DNA of 5,756 nucleotides from Pedosphaera sp. (GTDB lineage: Bacteria > Verrucomicrobiota > Verrucomicrobiia > Limisphaerales > Pedosphaeraceae), in assembly GCA_028293465.1 (NCBI GenBank), contig JAQGOT010000450.1, positions 1 through 5,756 on the forward strand, read 5' to 3'. The translations under genes were made by a program, and so were the position numbers. Each line of letters starts with the position of its first letter. Position 1 is the first letter of the stretch. Shown here piece by piece: positions 1 through 5,458 of the stretch. The notes beneath the pieces are model-generated. The model was not told the origin of the DNA. It did not search any database and saw only the letters and a program-made list of their open reading frames with translations.

Positions 1-14
1 GTCGCCAGCTGGAT

Positions 15-1262
15 GTGCTTCTCCATATCTTCATGGTGATGGTGTGGCTTGCCTGGCTGCCAACGCGGATCGAGGCGAAAGGCTACAGCAGCGGCGGGCA
101 TAGCTATTCTTCCGGAGGGGCTTCCAGCCACAGTTCCAGCAGTGGTGGGAGTCGCAGTTCGGGTTCGAGTTTTGGGGGCGGGAGCAGCCGGAGTTCGGGC
201 TCCTCAAGCGGCAGCAAGAGTTCCGGCTTTACCAGCAGCAGCGGGAAAACTTATGGTTCAGGCTCCAGCAGTGGCAACAAGAGCTCCAGCGTCAGTCCGA
301 GCGACCGCGGTTCCAGCAAGAGTTTCACCTCCAGCGGCAGTGGGAAAAGCTACAGCTCGGGTGGAAATCAGAAAAGCAGCTATAACTCGGGGAAGAGCTA
401 TAGTTCCGGCATTGACCACAGTTCGTCTCCCTTTGCAGCGAGTGGAAAACGAACCTCCTCACCGGGTCGACCGGCCAAATCGAGTGCCGTCACATCCTCC
501 AGTCCCGCGTCGGGACCGCCCGCGATGTCCTACGACAGCGGCGCGGCGCGAGCCATGAAAGAGGCGGCGAGCCAGCGCAATTTTACCGAATACAAGCAAT
601 CCCAGGCTGCCAAGTCACCTTCAAGCGTCCCCGTCAATTCGTCGAGCAGAGCTTCTGGTTCCGATTACGCAGGGCCGGTGCCGCCGGTCATTCCGCCATC
701 CCAGCGAGCCGATTACAATCCGCCGGCGACGGTTACGCCGAGCGCTTCGCGGTGGGGTGGCAACAATTATTCCGGAGGATATGGTCGGACGACATGGTAT
801 CCGGATTACCAGCTTTACTCGACGCGGCCGATCCGCATCCGGAACTATTATTCCCCGTACTACTCGCGGCCCGTGGTCATTTATAACGACAGCTACAGCA
901 GCCTGTTTTGGTGGTGGCTCCTGGATCAACCCTTTGAGGACCGGGCGCAATGGGTCTACCATCACCGTTCCGACATGGACGAGGCCCGTTACCGCGCCTT
1001 GGTTTATCAGGATTTGCAGTTGGAGAATCGCATCCAGGAACTGGAGCAACGACAAATCCCGGCCGATCCCAATTATGTGCCGGCGGGGATGGATCGCGAC
1101 CTGATGTACAGCGACAAGTATGTGGACCGCGCGTATGCCACCCGGCCGACCCATAATGGGCAAATCGCCTTTTGGTTTATCCTCATCCCGACCGCGGTTG
1201 GGGTTGGCGGTTTTTTCATCTGGCTCGTTTTCTTCAAACGTTTTCAAACCGCAACCGCGTAA
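15..1262 (+). CDS. Ser/Gly-rich exported protein with C-terminal membrane anchor, function unknown (5' end may lie outside the window)
   Basis: Not assigned to a named family. The 415-residue reading starts at GTG and has four regions. Residues 2-16 are hydrophobic, followed by TRIEA/KG, which resembles a signal peptide with cleavage near residue 21. Residues 23-214 are a Ser/Gly-rich low-complexity tract. Residues 220-305 are rich in Pro, Tyr and Trp and include LFWWWLLDQ at 297-305. Residues 310-375 are charged, with a short helical or coiled stretch at about 323-347 and then DPNYVP and DLMYSDKY. Residues 383-407 form one strong transmembrane segment followed by Lys/Arg. The protein is therefore probably exported and membrane-anchored, with a flexible extracytoplasmic linker. 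The WVYHHR...LE...DPNYVP pattern resembles hypothetical proteins I associate with DUF350 neighbourhoods; this is from memory and is weak. The frame stays open to the left edge (R-Q-L-D before the GTG), so the true start may lie upstream. ATG at 33 is an alternative. The gene ends 26 bp before the DUF350 gene. Confidence 0.8.
   Translation: MLLHIFMVMVWLAWLPTRIEAKGYSSGGHSYSSGGASSHSSSSGGSRSSGSSFGGGSSRSSGSSSGSKSSGFTSSSGKTYGSGSSSGNKSSSVSPSDRGSSKSFTSSGSGKSYSSGGNQKSSYNSGKSYSSGIDHSSSPFAASGKRTSSPGRPAKSSAVTSSSPASGPPAMSYDSGAARAMKEAASQRNFTEYKQSQAAKSPSSVPVNSSSRASGSDYAGPVPPVIPPSQRADYNPPATVTPSASRWGGNNYSGGYGRTTWYPDYQLYSTRPIRIRNYYSPYYSRPVVIYNDSYSSLFWWWLLDQPFEDRAQWVYHHRSDMDEARYRALVYQDLQLENRIQELEQRQIPADPNYVPAGMDRDLMYSDKYVDRAYATRPTHNGQIAFWFILIPTAVGVGGFFIWLVFFKRFQTATA
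81..656 (+). repeat. Ser/Gly low-complexity coding tract with degenerate SYSSG-type repeats
   Basis: Residues 23-214 of the first gene are dominated by Ser and Gly with scattered Lys, Tyr and Arg. Degenerate units such as HSYSSGG (from residue 29), KSYSSGG (from 111) and KSYSSG (from 127) recur without a fixed period. Serine is written with a mix of AGC, AGT, TCC, TCG and TCT codons. The repetition is therefore in the amino-acid composition rather than in recent DNA duplication, which suggests selection for a flexible linker. Confidence 0.75.
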
Positions 1263-1288
1263 CAGCCTGTAACCTCACATATTCAATC

Positions 1289-1528
1289 ATGAACCTGCAC
1301 CTGCCTGAATACATCCTCGGAGATATCGCCGCGACCGCCGCTTTTGGGGTGCTCGCCATCATTCTCGTTGTTTTCGGCTATAAAGTCTTCGACATACTCA
1401 CGCCGAAGCTTTCCTTCGATGAAAGCATCAAGAGCGGGAACGTGGCGGCCGCGATTCTGATCGGCAGCTTCATCCTGGGGCTGTGTTATGTGGTGGCGCA
1501 CGTGGTCTCCGCCATTTTGGGTGCTTGA
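1289..1528 (+). CDS. Small DUF350 (YjfL-like) inner-membrane protein, single two-helix unit
   Basis: This is a 79-residue membrane protein. The first transmembrane helix covers about residues 15-33. It is followed by GYKVFDILTPKLSFDESIKSGNVA split over residues 30-53, then a second helix at about 53-77 (AILIGSFILGL...). The GYK-FD-LTP--FDE---GN-A-AI--G-FILG pattern is the one I recognise for DUF350. Family members commonly carry two such units and about four helices in roughly 130 residues, so this copy is half the usual size and may have to oligomerise. E. coli yjfL lies in a yjfIJKLM-C cluster with a PspA homologue, and DUF350 genes are repeatedly linked to envelope-stress and polyamine-type gene sets. 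The molecular function is unknown. ATG at 1289 is chosen because any earlier start in frame would overlap the preceding gene and add non-family sequence. There is no Shine-Dalgarno sequence. The gene sits between two genes with gaps of 26 and 17 bp. Confidence 0.85.
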   Translation: MNLHLPEYILGDIAATAAFGVLAIILVVFGYKVFDILTPKLSFDESIKSGNVAAAILIGSFILGLCYVVAHVVSAILGA

Positions 1529-1545
1529 TCGGAAATCATCGCGTT

Positions 1546-2226
1546 ATGTCCGATCCAAAAAATAACGGCAAGACGCTGTGGGAGATGCTCACCCACCGCG
1601 GCCAGGAAGCGATGGTGGCCGTTGCCTTCCGCAACCCGCTTGATCTGCGCATCGGCTCCTCGGTGCTGGTGTCCCACGTCAACGGGCCGGAGTTCGAAGG
1701 TTATGATTTCTCCGTCAAAGAAGCGCGCGAGTACGTCCGGCGCATCGGCACGCAGGAGTTTGGCTTCACCGACTATGTGCTGAAAGGGACCAACACCAAG
1801 ACGTTCGATGCCGCGGACGAAGTTATCACCCGGCTGCGGTTGGTGCCGAACGCGCAAGGGACCAACGACAGCGCGTTCCTGCGGCTGTACGATGAGTTTG
1901 CGTTTTCGGAGGATTTTCTGGCGGTGGTGAAGGACACCACCGGAGTTTTTGAAATCAGCGATGACAAGACGGACGAAAAGGAAATCTATAACCGGATCAA
2001 TGACGTCCGGGATGCCTACGAAGCCAATGTGTTGATCATCACCGCCACCACGGAGGAGGGCAAAGCCCCGGCCGGGACGACCAAGGCGGCGAAATTGGAA
2101 TATTGGGACTATTGGCGCGACCGGGAGATCGGCGGCGGCAAGACGGCGAAGCAATTCATCTTCGTGGAAATGGATTCCGACACGGGGTGGTTCCAAATCT
2201 GGCGGGGGAGCGAATTTTTCCTGTGA
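1546..2226 (+). CDS. Conserved-looking acidic cytoplasmic protein linked to DUF350; function unknown
   Basis: This is a soluble 226-residue protein with no signal peptide or membrane helix, and I do not recognise it with confidence. The N-terminal half runs from LWEML-HRGQEAMVAVAFRNPL (about 11-32) into a beta-rich stretch with LRIGSSVLV (34-42) and FGFTDYVLKG (72-81). The middle has FLRLYDEF (111-118), FLAVVKD (124-130) and GVFEISDDK (133-141). The C-terminus has EYWDYWRD (185-192) and FIFVEMDSDTGWFQIWRG (204-221). The position next to a yjfL-type gene and the L-IG, F-R-Y, FL-V layout make a distant YjfK (DUF2491) or DUF4178-like relation possible, but this is inference only. ATG at 1546 is chosen because it lies 17 bp after the DUF350 stop. 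The upstream in-frame ATG at 1483 lies inside the DUF350 gene and would add 21 unlikely residues. Ribosome-binding support is weak (GGAA about 11 nt upstream). It is probably the last gene of the three-gene unit. Confidence 0.8.
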   Translation: MSDPKNNGKTLWEMLTHRGQEAMVAVAFRNPLDLRIGSSVLVSHVNGPEFEGYDFSVKEAREYVRRIGTQEFGFTDYVLKGTNTKTFDAADEVITRLRLVPNAQGTNDSAFLRLYDEFAFSEDFLAVVKDTTGVFEISDDKTDEKEIYNRINDVRDAYEANVLIITATTEEGKAPAGTTKAAKLEYWDYWRDREIGGGKTAKQFIFVEMDSDTGWFQIWRGSEFFL

Positions 2227-2258
2227 ACTGCAAGCCAGGGAGTTGAATCAGGTCTGCG

Positions 2259-2717
2259 TCAGCATTTGGCCGGGACTTGCGGTTTGGAGCAGACCTTCCA
2301 GTAATCGATGCAGAGGCCGACAATTTCGGTGAGTTCGTCGAGGGTGTCGGGTTTGACGATATAGGAATTGGCACCTAATTCGTAGGCTTTCTTGATGTCC
2401 TGGTCTTGATCGGAAGCGGTCATTACGATGACGGGAATGATGGCGCAATCGGGATGGCTTTTTAGATAGTTCAATACCTCAAACCCGTCCATCCGGGGCA
2501 TTTTAAGATCGCTGTAAATGACGGAAGGGAACGGATAGGCCTGACGATCCTCATAAGGCGGCTCCCCACATAGATATTTGAGTGCTTCCACGCCGTCAGG
2601 GGCGATGTGGATGGGGTTGGTCACCTGGTTTCTTTGCAGCGCCTTTTTCAAAAGCAAGGCGTCGTTATCGTTGTCTTCAACAATCAAAATGGGCTCTGAA
2701 GAAAGGGCTCGTGGCAT
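2259..2717 (-). CDS. Single-domain response regulator, CheY/Rcp1-like receiver
   Basis: The 152 residues form a complete receiver domain with no output domain. The acidic pocket is E14/D15 (LIVEDN). The phosphoacceptor is D70 in YSDLKMPRMDG. The switch residue is T100 (VIVMTASD), the aromatic switch is Y119, and the conserved lysine is K122 in SYIVKP. The sequence around DGVEALKYL, the YEDR-AYPFPS insertion at 55-65, AYELGANSY and the C-terminal DYW match the Rcp1 subgroup, which was first known as the partner of cyanobacterial phytochrome. Such proteins receive phosphate from a histidine kinase and act through protein-protein contacts. No kinase lies in this window, so the partner is encoded elsewhere. 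The gene follows slyX on the same strand after a 66-bp gap and may be co-transcribed with it. Its stop faces the preceding + strand gene across 32 bp. No good Shine-Dalgarno sequence precedes the ATG. Confidence 0.93.
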   Translation of the reverse strand: MPRALSSEPILIVEDNDNDALLLKKALQRNQVTNPIHIAPDGVEALKYLCGEPPYEDRQAYPFPSVIYSDLKMPRMDGFEVLNYLKSHPDCAIIPVIVMTASDQDQDIKKAYELGANSYIVKPDTLDELTEIVGLCIDYWKVCSKPQVPAKC

Positions 2718-2783
2718 ACATTTTCAGGACTTTGAACCTACCAAGTCAACTTCGGCCAAAACAGGTGGATTGTAAATGTCCGG

Positions 2784-2996
2784 TTATTGATAATGTGGCG
2801 GCTTGGAGTTGACGGACTTGATCCGGTCCAGTTCGATGGTCTCCATGGTTTCCGAAATCTTCTGCTGGTGCGTTTGCATTTTCTTCAACTGTCGCGCTTG
2901 TTCCAGCACCACCTGGTTGAGTTGATCATATAAGTGCTCGACGTGCGCCAGGGACGTCTCGAGTTTTTCCAACCGTTCGGCGAGTTCTTTGTCCAT
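2784..2996 (-). CDS. slyX: SlyX family coiled-coil protein
   Basis: This is a 70-residue, highly charged, helical protein. Heptad-like Leu/Ile/Val spacing runs through about residues 1-56 (LAERLEKLE, LAHVEHLYDQLNQVV, LEQARQLKKM). The LNQVV block at 26-30 and the C-terminal KPPHYQ are the SlyX family signatures, and the length is typical. SlyX is a small conserved bacterial protein, often next to an FKBP-type peptidyl-prolyl isomerase gene in proteobacteria. Its biochemical role is not known, and no isomerase gene is present here. The ATG has no Shine-Dalgarno sequence; the upstream bases read CTATTAACGTCAGCT. It is the first gene of a probable two-gene unit with the receiver gene and is transcribed away from the glycosylase gene. 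Confidence 0.9.
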   Translation of the reverse strand: MDKELAERLEKLETSLAHVEHLYDQLNQVVLEQARQLKKMQTHQQKISETMETIELDRIKSVNSKPPHYQ

Positions 2997-3075
2997 AGCT
3001 GACGTTAATAGGTCTTTGCAGAAAGGCGAAGACAGTTTTTATTAGTGTGTTATTTCAAGCAAGACGACGAAACGG
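2997..3075. promoter_or_regulatory. Divergent intergenic spacer between slyX and the glycosylase gene
   Basis: These 79 bp separate two start codons that face away from each other, so promoters for both directions must lie here or in the flanking coding ends. The spacer is visibly richer in A/T than its surroundings, especially at 3036-3057. No clear -35/-10 pair can be named on either strand. The strongest visible structure is the hairpin and T-tract described separately. Confidence 0.4.
3012..3040 (+). terminator. Candidate intrinsic terminator or attenuator in the glycosylase leader
   Basis: The arms GTCTTTGC (3012-3019) and GCGAAGAC (3026-3033) pair over 8 bp in + strand RNA. Seven pairs are Watson-Crick and one is G-U. 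The loop AGAAAG has six bases. After two bases (AG) comes a run of five T at 3036-3040, continuing as ATT. On the - strand the G-U pair becomes an A/C mismatch and there is no T-tract, so the structure points to + strand transcription. It could stop antisense readthrough from the unit ending at 2226, or it could act as a leader attenuator if the glycosylase promoter lies to its left. Confidence 0.4.
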
Positions 3076-3792
3076 ATGGCGGGATTGCTGGAGCAGCATG
3101 TGGAGCAATTGCGCGCCTGCCGCCAATGCCCGAAAATGCATAAACCGGTGGTGAGCGGCGGGGCGGTGTTCAGCCGAGTCATGCTGGTGGGGCAGGCACC
3201 GGGGGACAAGGAACCAATCGCAGGCCGGCCCTTCGCCTGGACAGCGGGCAAGACGCTGTTTCGCTGGTTCAATGAGGCGGCGGGGATGGACGAGGCGACT
3301 TTTCGATCATCGGTTTACATGGCAGCCGTGTGCCGGTGTTTTCCCGGCAAGAAGGCCACGGGAGGCGACCGGGTGCCCGCGCCGGAGGAGGTGCAGAACT
3401 GTTCCGCCTGGCTCAAGGGCGAGATGAAAATTCTTAGGCCGGCGCTGGTGATTCCGGTCGGGAAGCTGGCCATCGAACAATTCATCCTGCCGCAGAAGCT
3501 GGATACGCTCATCGGACAGCAACTGGCGGTGACGTATGCGGGTCAGCAGTTCGACTTGATTCCACTGCCGCACCCTTCGGGAGCGTCGCCGTGGCATCGG
3601 ATGGAACCGGGGAAGACGTTGCTGAACCGGGCGCTGCAACTCATCGCGGCGCATCCGGCGTTTCGAGAGTTGAGTCAGGCGGGAACCGCAACCGGTGCGG
3701 GGCGTGATTTGCGACGCCGCACTCCGATCTGGAGCAAGCGAAGCACAGTGATGCCGACGCAAGTCCAGCCGAACAAATCCCCGTGTTCATGA
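3076..3792 (+). CDS. Uracil-DNA glycosylase superfamily protein, probable Fe-S (family 4-like) member
   Basis: This is probably a base-excision enzyme that removes uracil or a related damaged base from DNA. Motif A is GQAPG (39-43), followed by E46 and the GRPFAWTAGKTLFRWF stretch at 50-65. Motif B is HPSGAS (166-171), after LIPLP. Four cysteines, C15 and C18 (CRQC), C86 or C88 (VCRCFPG), and C109 (EEVQNC), are spaced like the 4Fe-4S ligands of family 4 enzymes. Family 4 usually shows GEAPG and HPA-L, so the Gln in motif A and HPSG in motif B place this in a different branch. I recall closely similar proteins annotated only as glycosylase family. The family core ends near AAHPAF (191-196). 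Residues from about 198 to 238 form an atypical tail that overlaps the end of lnt on the other strand. ATG at 3076 is the only start after the in-frame TAG at 3043. It lacks a Shine-Dalgarno sequence. The exact substrate is unknown. Confidence 0.88.
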   Translation: MAGLLEQHVEQLRACRQCPKMHKPVVSGGAVFSRVMLVGQAPGDKEPIAGRPFAWTAGKTLFRWFNEAAGMDEATFRSSVYMAAVCRCFPGKKATGGDRVPAPEEVQNCSAWLKGEMKILRPALVIPVGKLAIEQFILPQKLDTLIGQQLAVTYAGQQFDLIPLPHPSGASPWHRMEPGKTLLNRALQLIAAHPAFRELSQAGTATGAGRDLRRRTPIWSKRSTVMPTQVQPNKSPCS

Positions 3793-5369
3793 TAGAAGGT
3801 GGGGACACGCTTTTCGCCGGGCTGGAGCAGGGGAATATGCGTTAGCAGAAAGCCGGGGCCATAAATTCCTTCTCTCCCACTCGCGAATACTTCTTTGATC
3901 CGGCCGCGGGAATCCACCCAGCAGGTCAGACCATTGTTGGAGCAGCGGACCAGCGGCACGCCGTTTTCCACCGCGCGAAAAACGGCGCAAGCGGCATGCT
4001 GCCACTGGGCTGCGCCTTCGCCGAACCAGCCGTTGTTCGTCAGGTTGACAAGGAAATCGGTGTCATCGGATACATATTCAGGCACCAGGTGAGGGAAGAC
4101 GTCCTCAAAACAAATCAGCACCGAGATTTTCGTGTTGAGTTCGCCGAGGCGGAAGGGGACCGCGCGGTCGCCGGAAGCAAACCCGCCTTCGATCGGGGTA
4201 AAATACTTCAGAAACGGCAACCAGTGAATGAGGGGAATGTATTCACCAAAGATGACGAGGTTGCGCTTTTTGTAGCGCTCAACGAGTTTGCCTTCCGGGC
4301 TGACGAGGAAGCTGCTGTTGAAATAATCGGTTTCGTTGGGATCGGTGGCGTGGGGGCGAGGTTCGGCATCGTCGGAGCCAATGATCATCCAGACCTTGTG
4401 CTTGCGGGCAAGTCCGGTGACGGCTTGAAAGGTTTCTTCATCGTAGCGGACCAGTTTGGGCACGGCGGCTTCCGGCCAGATGAGGAGGTCGGGTTTGTTG
4501 GTGAGGGCGGCCTCGGAGAGTTGGAGCAGTTGATGAAAGCGGTTCGTGCTGCCGGCGGGATCCCAGATGAGCGTCTGCGGGATGCTCGGTTGGATGAGGG
4601 CCGCGCTCAACTCCGGGCGCACCGGCTCGCGATGTAAAAGTTTTTGGTAGCCGGAGGCGTAAGCCGCGCCGACCACCGCCATGGGAAGAATAATTTCCGC
4701 CACCCAGGCGGAGCGCATGGCCGGTTTGCGGATCACGACCATGATGGCGCTCAACAGCGACAACGAAGTCCACACCACCAGAAACGCAACGCCGTAAACG
4801 CCGGTGAACGCGGAAATTTGGATGAGCGGGACGATCCGAAATTGGGAGGCGCCGAGGAGGTTCCAAGGGAATCCACTCATCAACCGGGAGATGGTCATTT
4901 CCAGGGCCACCCAGATGGCCGCGCCGGTGAGGGCCCAGACCAGGCGTTGCGTCCAAGGGACGGAAAGGAAGCGTTCGGCCAGACTCGCGAGGTCGGCAGC
5001 GGGTTCGGGGTCGGTCAGCTTCACCGGGAAGAGGCGCCAGCATAGCCAGGCCCAGAAGGCTGGATACAGTGCAAGGTAGGCACTCAGGGCCACCCACCCA
5101 AGGATCGGAGCCCAAGCGACGGGAATCAGCAGCAGCCAATAAAGAGAAGCCAGATAATGAGCAAACCCAGCGACCCAACCGATGCGAAACGCTTGCTTCG
5201 CCGGCTTGCCGATGGCGGCGAGCAAAATTAGTCCCGGCGCAATCCAAGCCAGTCCGGCGACGCCGAGATCACGCGAGAGGAAATTAGGGAACGAAGCCGC
5301 GAGGAGCAAACCGGCGAGCAATGCCCAAGGGTAGCGGCCGCGGATGAACGAACGTAATCTTTTCAACAA
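3675..5369 (-). CDS. lnt: Apolipoprotein N-acyltransferase
   Basis: Lnt transfers the third acyl chain from a phospholipid to the N-terminal cysteine of lipoproteins in the inner membrane, the last maturation step before outer-membrane sorting. Residues 12-245 carry a multi-helix membrane part (for example LLAGLLLAASF, IAPGLILLAA, ISAFTGVYGVAFLVVW). Residues 253-515 form the periplasmic nitrilase-like domain, and a last helix lies at about 532-549. The catalytic triad is visible: E300 (WPEAAVP), K368 (YKKRNLVIFGEYIP) and C420 (VLICFED), corresponding to E267, K335 and C387 of the E. coli enzyme. NNGWFG (445-450) and RCSNNGLT (475-482) also fit. At 564 residues it is somewhat longer than the 512 of E. 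coli, partly through the loop at about 115-142 and a basic C-terminal tail. The start is one of two tandem TTG codons at 5369; no ATG is available near the correct N-terminus. The last 118 bp overlap the convergent glycosylase gene. Confidence 0.97.
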   Translation of the reverse strand: MLKRLRSFIRGRYPWALLAGLLLAASFPNFLSRDLGVAGLAWIAPGLILLAAIGKPAKQAFRIGWVAGFAHYLASLYWLLLIPVAWAPILGWVALSAYLALYPAFWAWLCWRLFPVKLTDPEPAADLASLAERFLSVPWTQRLVWALTGAAIWVALEMTISRLMSGFPWNLLGASQFRIVPLIQISAFTGVYGVAFLVVWTSLSLLSAIMVVIRKPAMRSAWVAEIILPMAVVGAAYASGYQKLLHREPVRPELSAALIQPSIPQTLIWDPAGSTNRFHQLLQLSEAALTNKPDLLIWPEAAVPKLVRYDEETFQAVTGLARKHKVWMIIGSDDAEPRPHATDPNETDYFNSSFLVSPEGKLVERYKKRNLVIFGEYIPLIHWLPFLKYFTPIEGGFASGDRAVPFRLGELNTKISVLICFEDVFPHLVPEYVSDDTDFLVNLTNNGWFGEGAAQWQHAACAVFRAVENGVPLVRCSNNGLTCWVDSRGRIKEVFASGREGIYGPGFLLTHIPLLQPGEKRVPTFYHEHGDLFGWTCVGITVLRLLQIGVRRRKSRPAPVAVPA

Positions 5370-5372
5370 TGG

Positions 5373-5405
5373 CAGCTTGCCCCAACTCGTCCCAAACGCA
5401 AGCTG
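5373..5405. repeat. Perfect 8-bp inverted repeat directly upstream of the lnt start
   Basis: CAGCTTGC at 5373-5380 and GCAAGCTG at 5398-5405 are exact reverse complements separated by 17 bases. In lnt mRNA the stem would end three bases before the TTG start codon, and the loop would contain GGGACGAGTTGGG, including the only G-rich stretch that could serve in ribosome binding. It may be a translation-control hairpin or an operator; chance occurrence cannot be excluded. Confidence 0.45.
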
Positions 5406-5458
5406 TACTGGGCAGTTCCGTTGGCTGGCAGTGTATCGAAGCAGAGCCTCCGGGGCGC

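Noticed and set aside
49..558. Ala/Arg/Pro-rich frame in the first gene's region on the + strand
   Set aside because: It is a frame-shifted reading of the Ser/Gly tract and is typical noise from repetitive GC-rich DNA.
621..1247. Long - strand open frame of 208 codons opposite the first gene
   Set aside because: Its product is a low-complexity Arg/Ile/Val mix with no family pattern. The + strand frame has a signal peptide, a coherent domain order and a membrane anchor.
1486..2196. Long - strand open frame of 236 codons opposite the third gene
   Set aside because: Its composition is rich in Arg, His and Gly with no motif. It is a codon-complement shadow of a GC-rich gene, and the + frame fits the tight gene spacing.
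2227..2258. Search for a bidirectional terminator between the convergent third gene and the receiver gene
   Set aside because: No stem with an adjacent T-tract was seen on either strand in the 32-bp gap. The ATTTTT near the end of the + gene has no stem before it.
2721..2749. Possible receiver-gene promoter: TTGACT at 2744-2749 and TGAAAA at 2721-2726 on the - strand, 17-bp spacer
   Set aside because: The -35 match is good but the -10 is poor, and transcription would start at or inside the ATG. It would need a leaderless message, so it is not listed as a feature.
2718..2779. 6-bp inverted repeat ACATTT / AAATGT between slyX and the receiver gene
   Set aside because: It is short, with a 50-base spacer, and expected by chance in A/T-rich DNA.
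3016..3045. Weak TTGCAG / TATTAG pair as a glycosylase promoter
   Set aside because: Consensus matches are low, and the -35 part falls inside the hairpin arm, which explains the sequence better.
3996..4637. + strand frame of 213 codons inside lnt
   Set aside because: It is antisense to the Lnt catalytic domain, whose triad is intact. The product shows no recognisable motif.
4438..5247. - strand frame of 269 codons in another phase of lnt
   Set aside because: It lies within the Lnt membrane region in a different phase. The Lnt frame is unambiguous.
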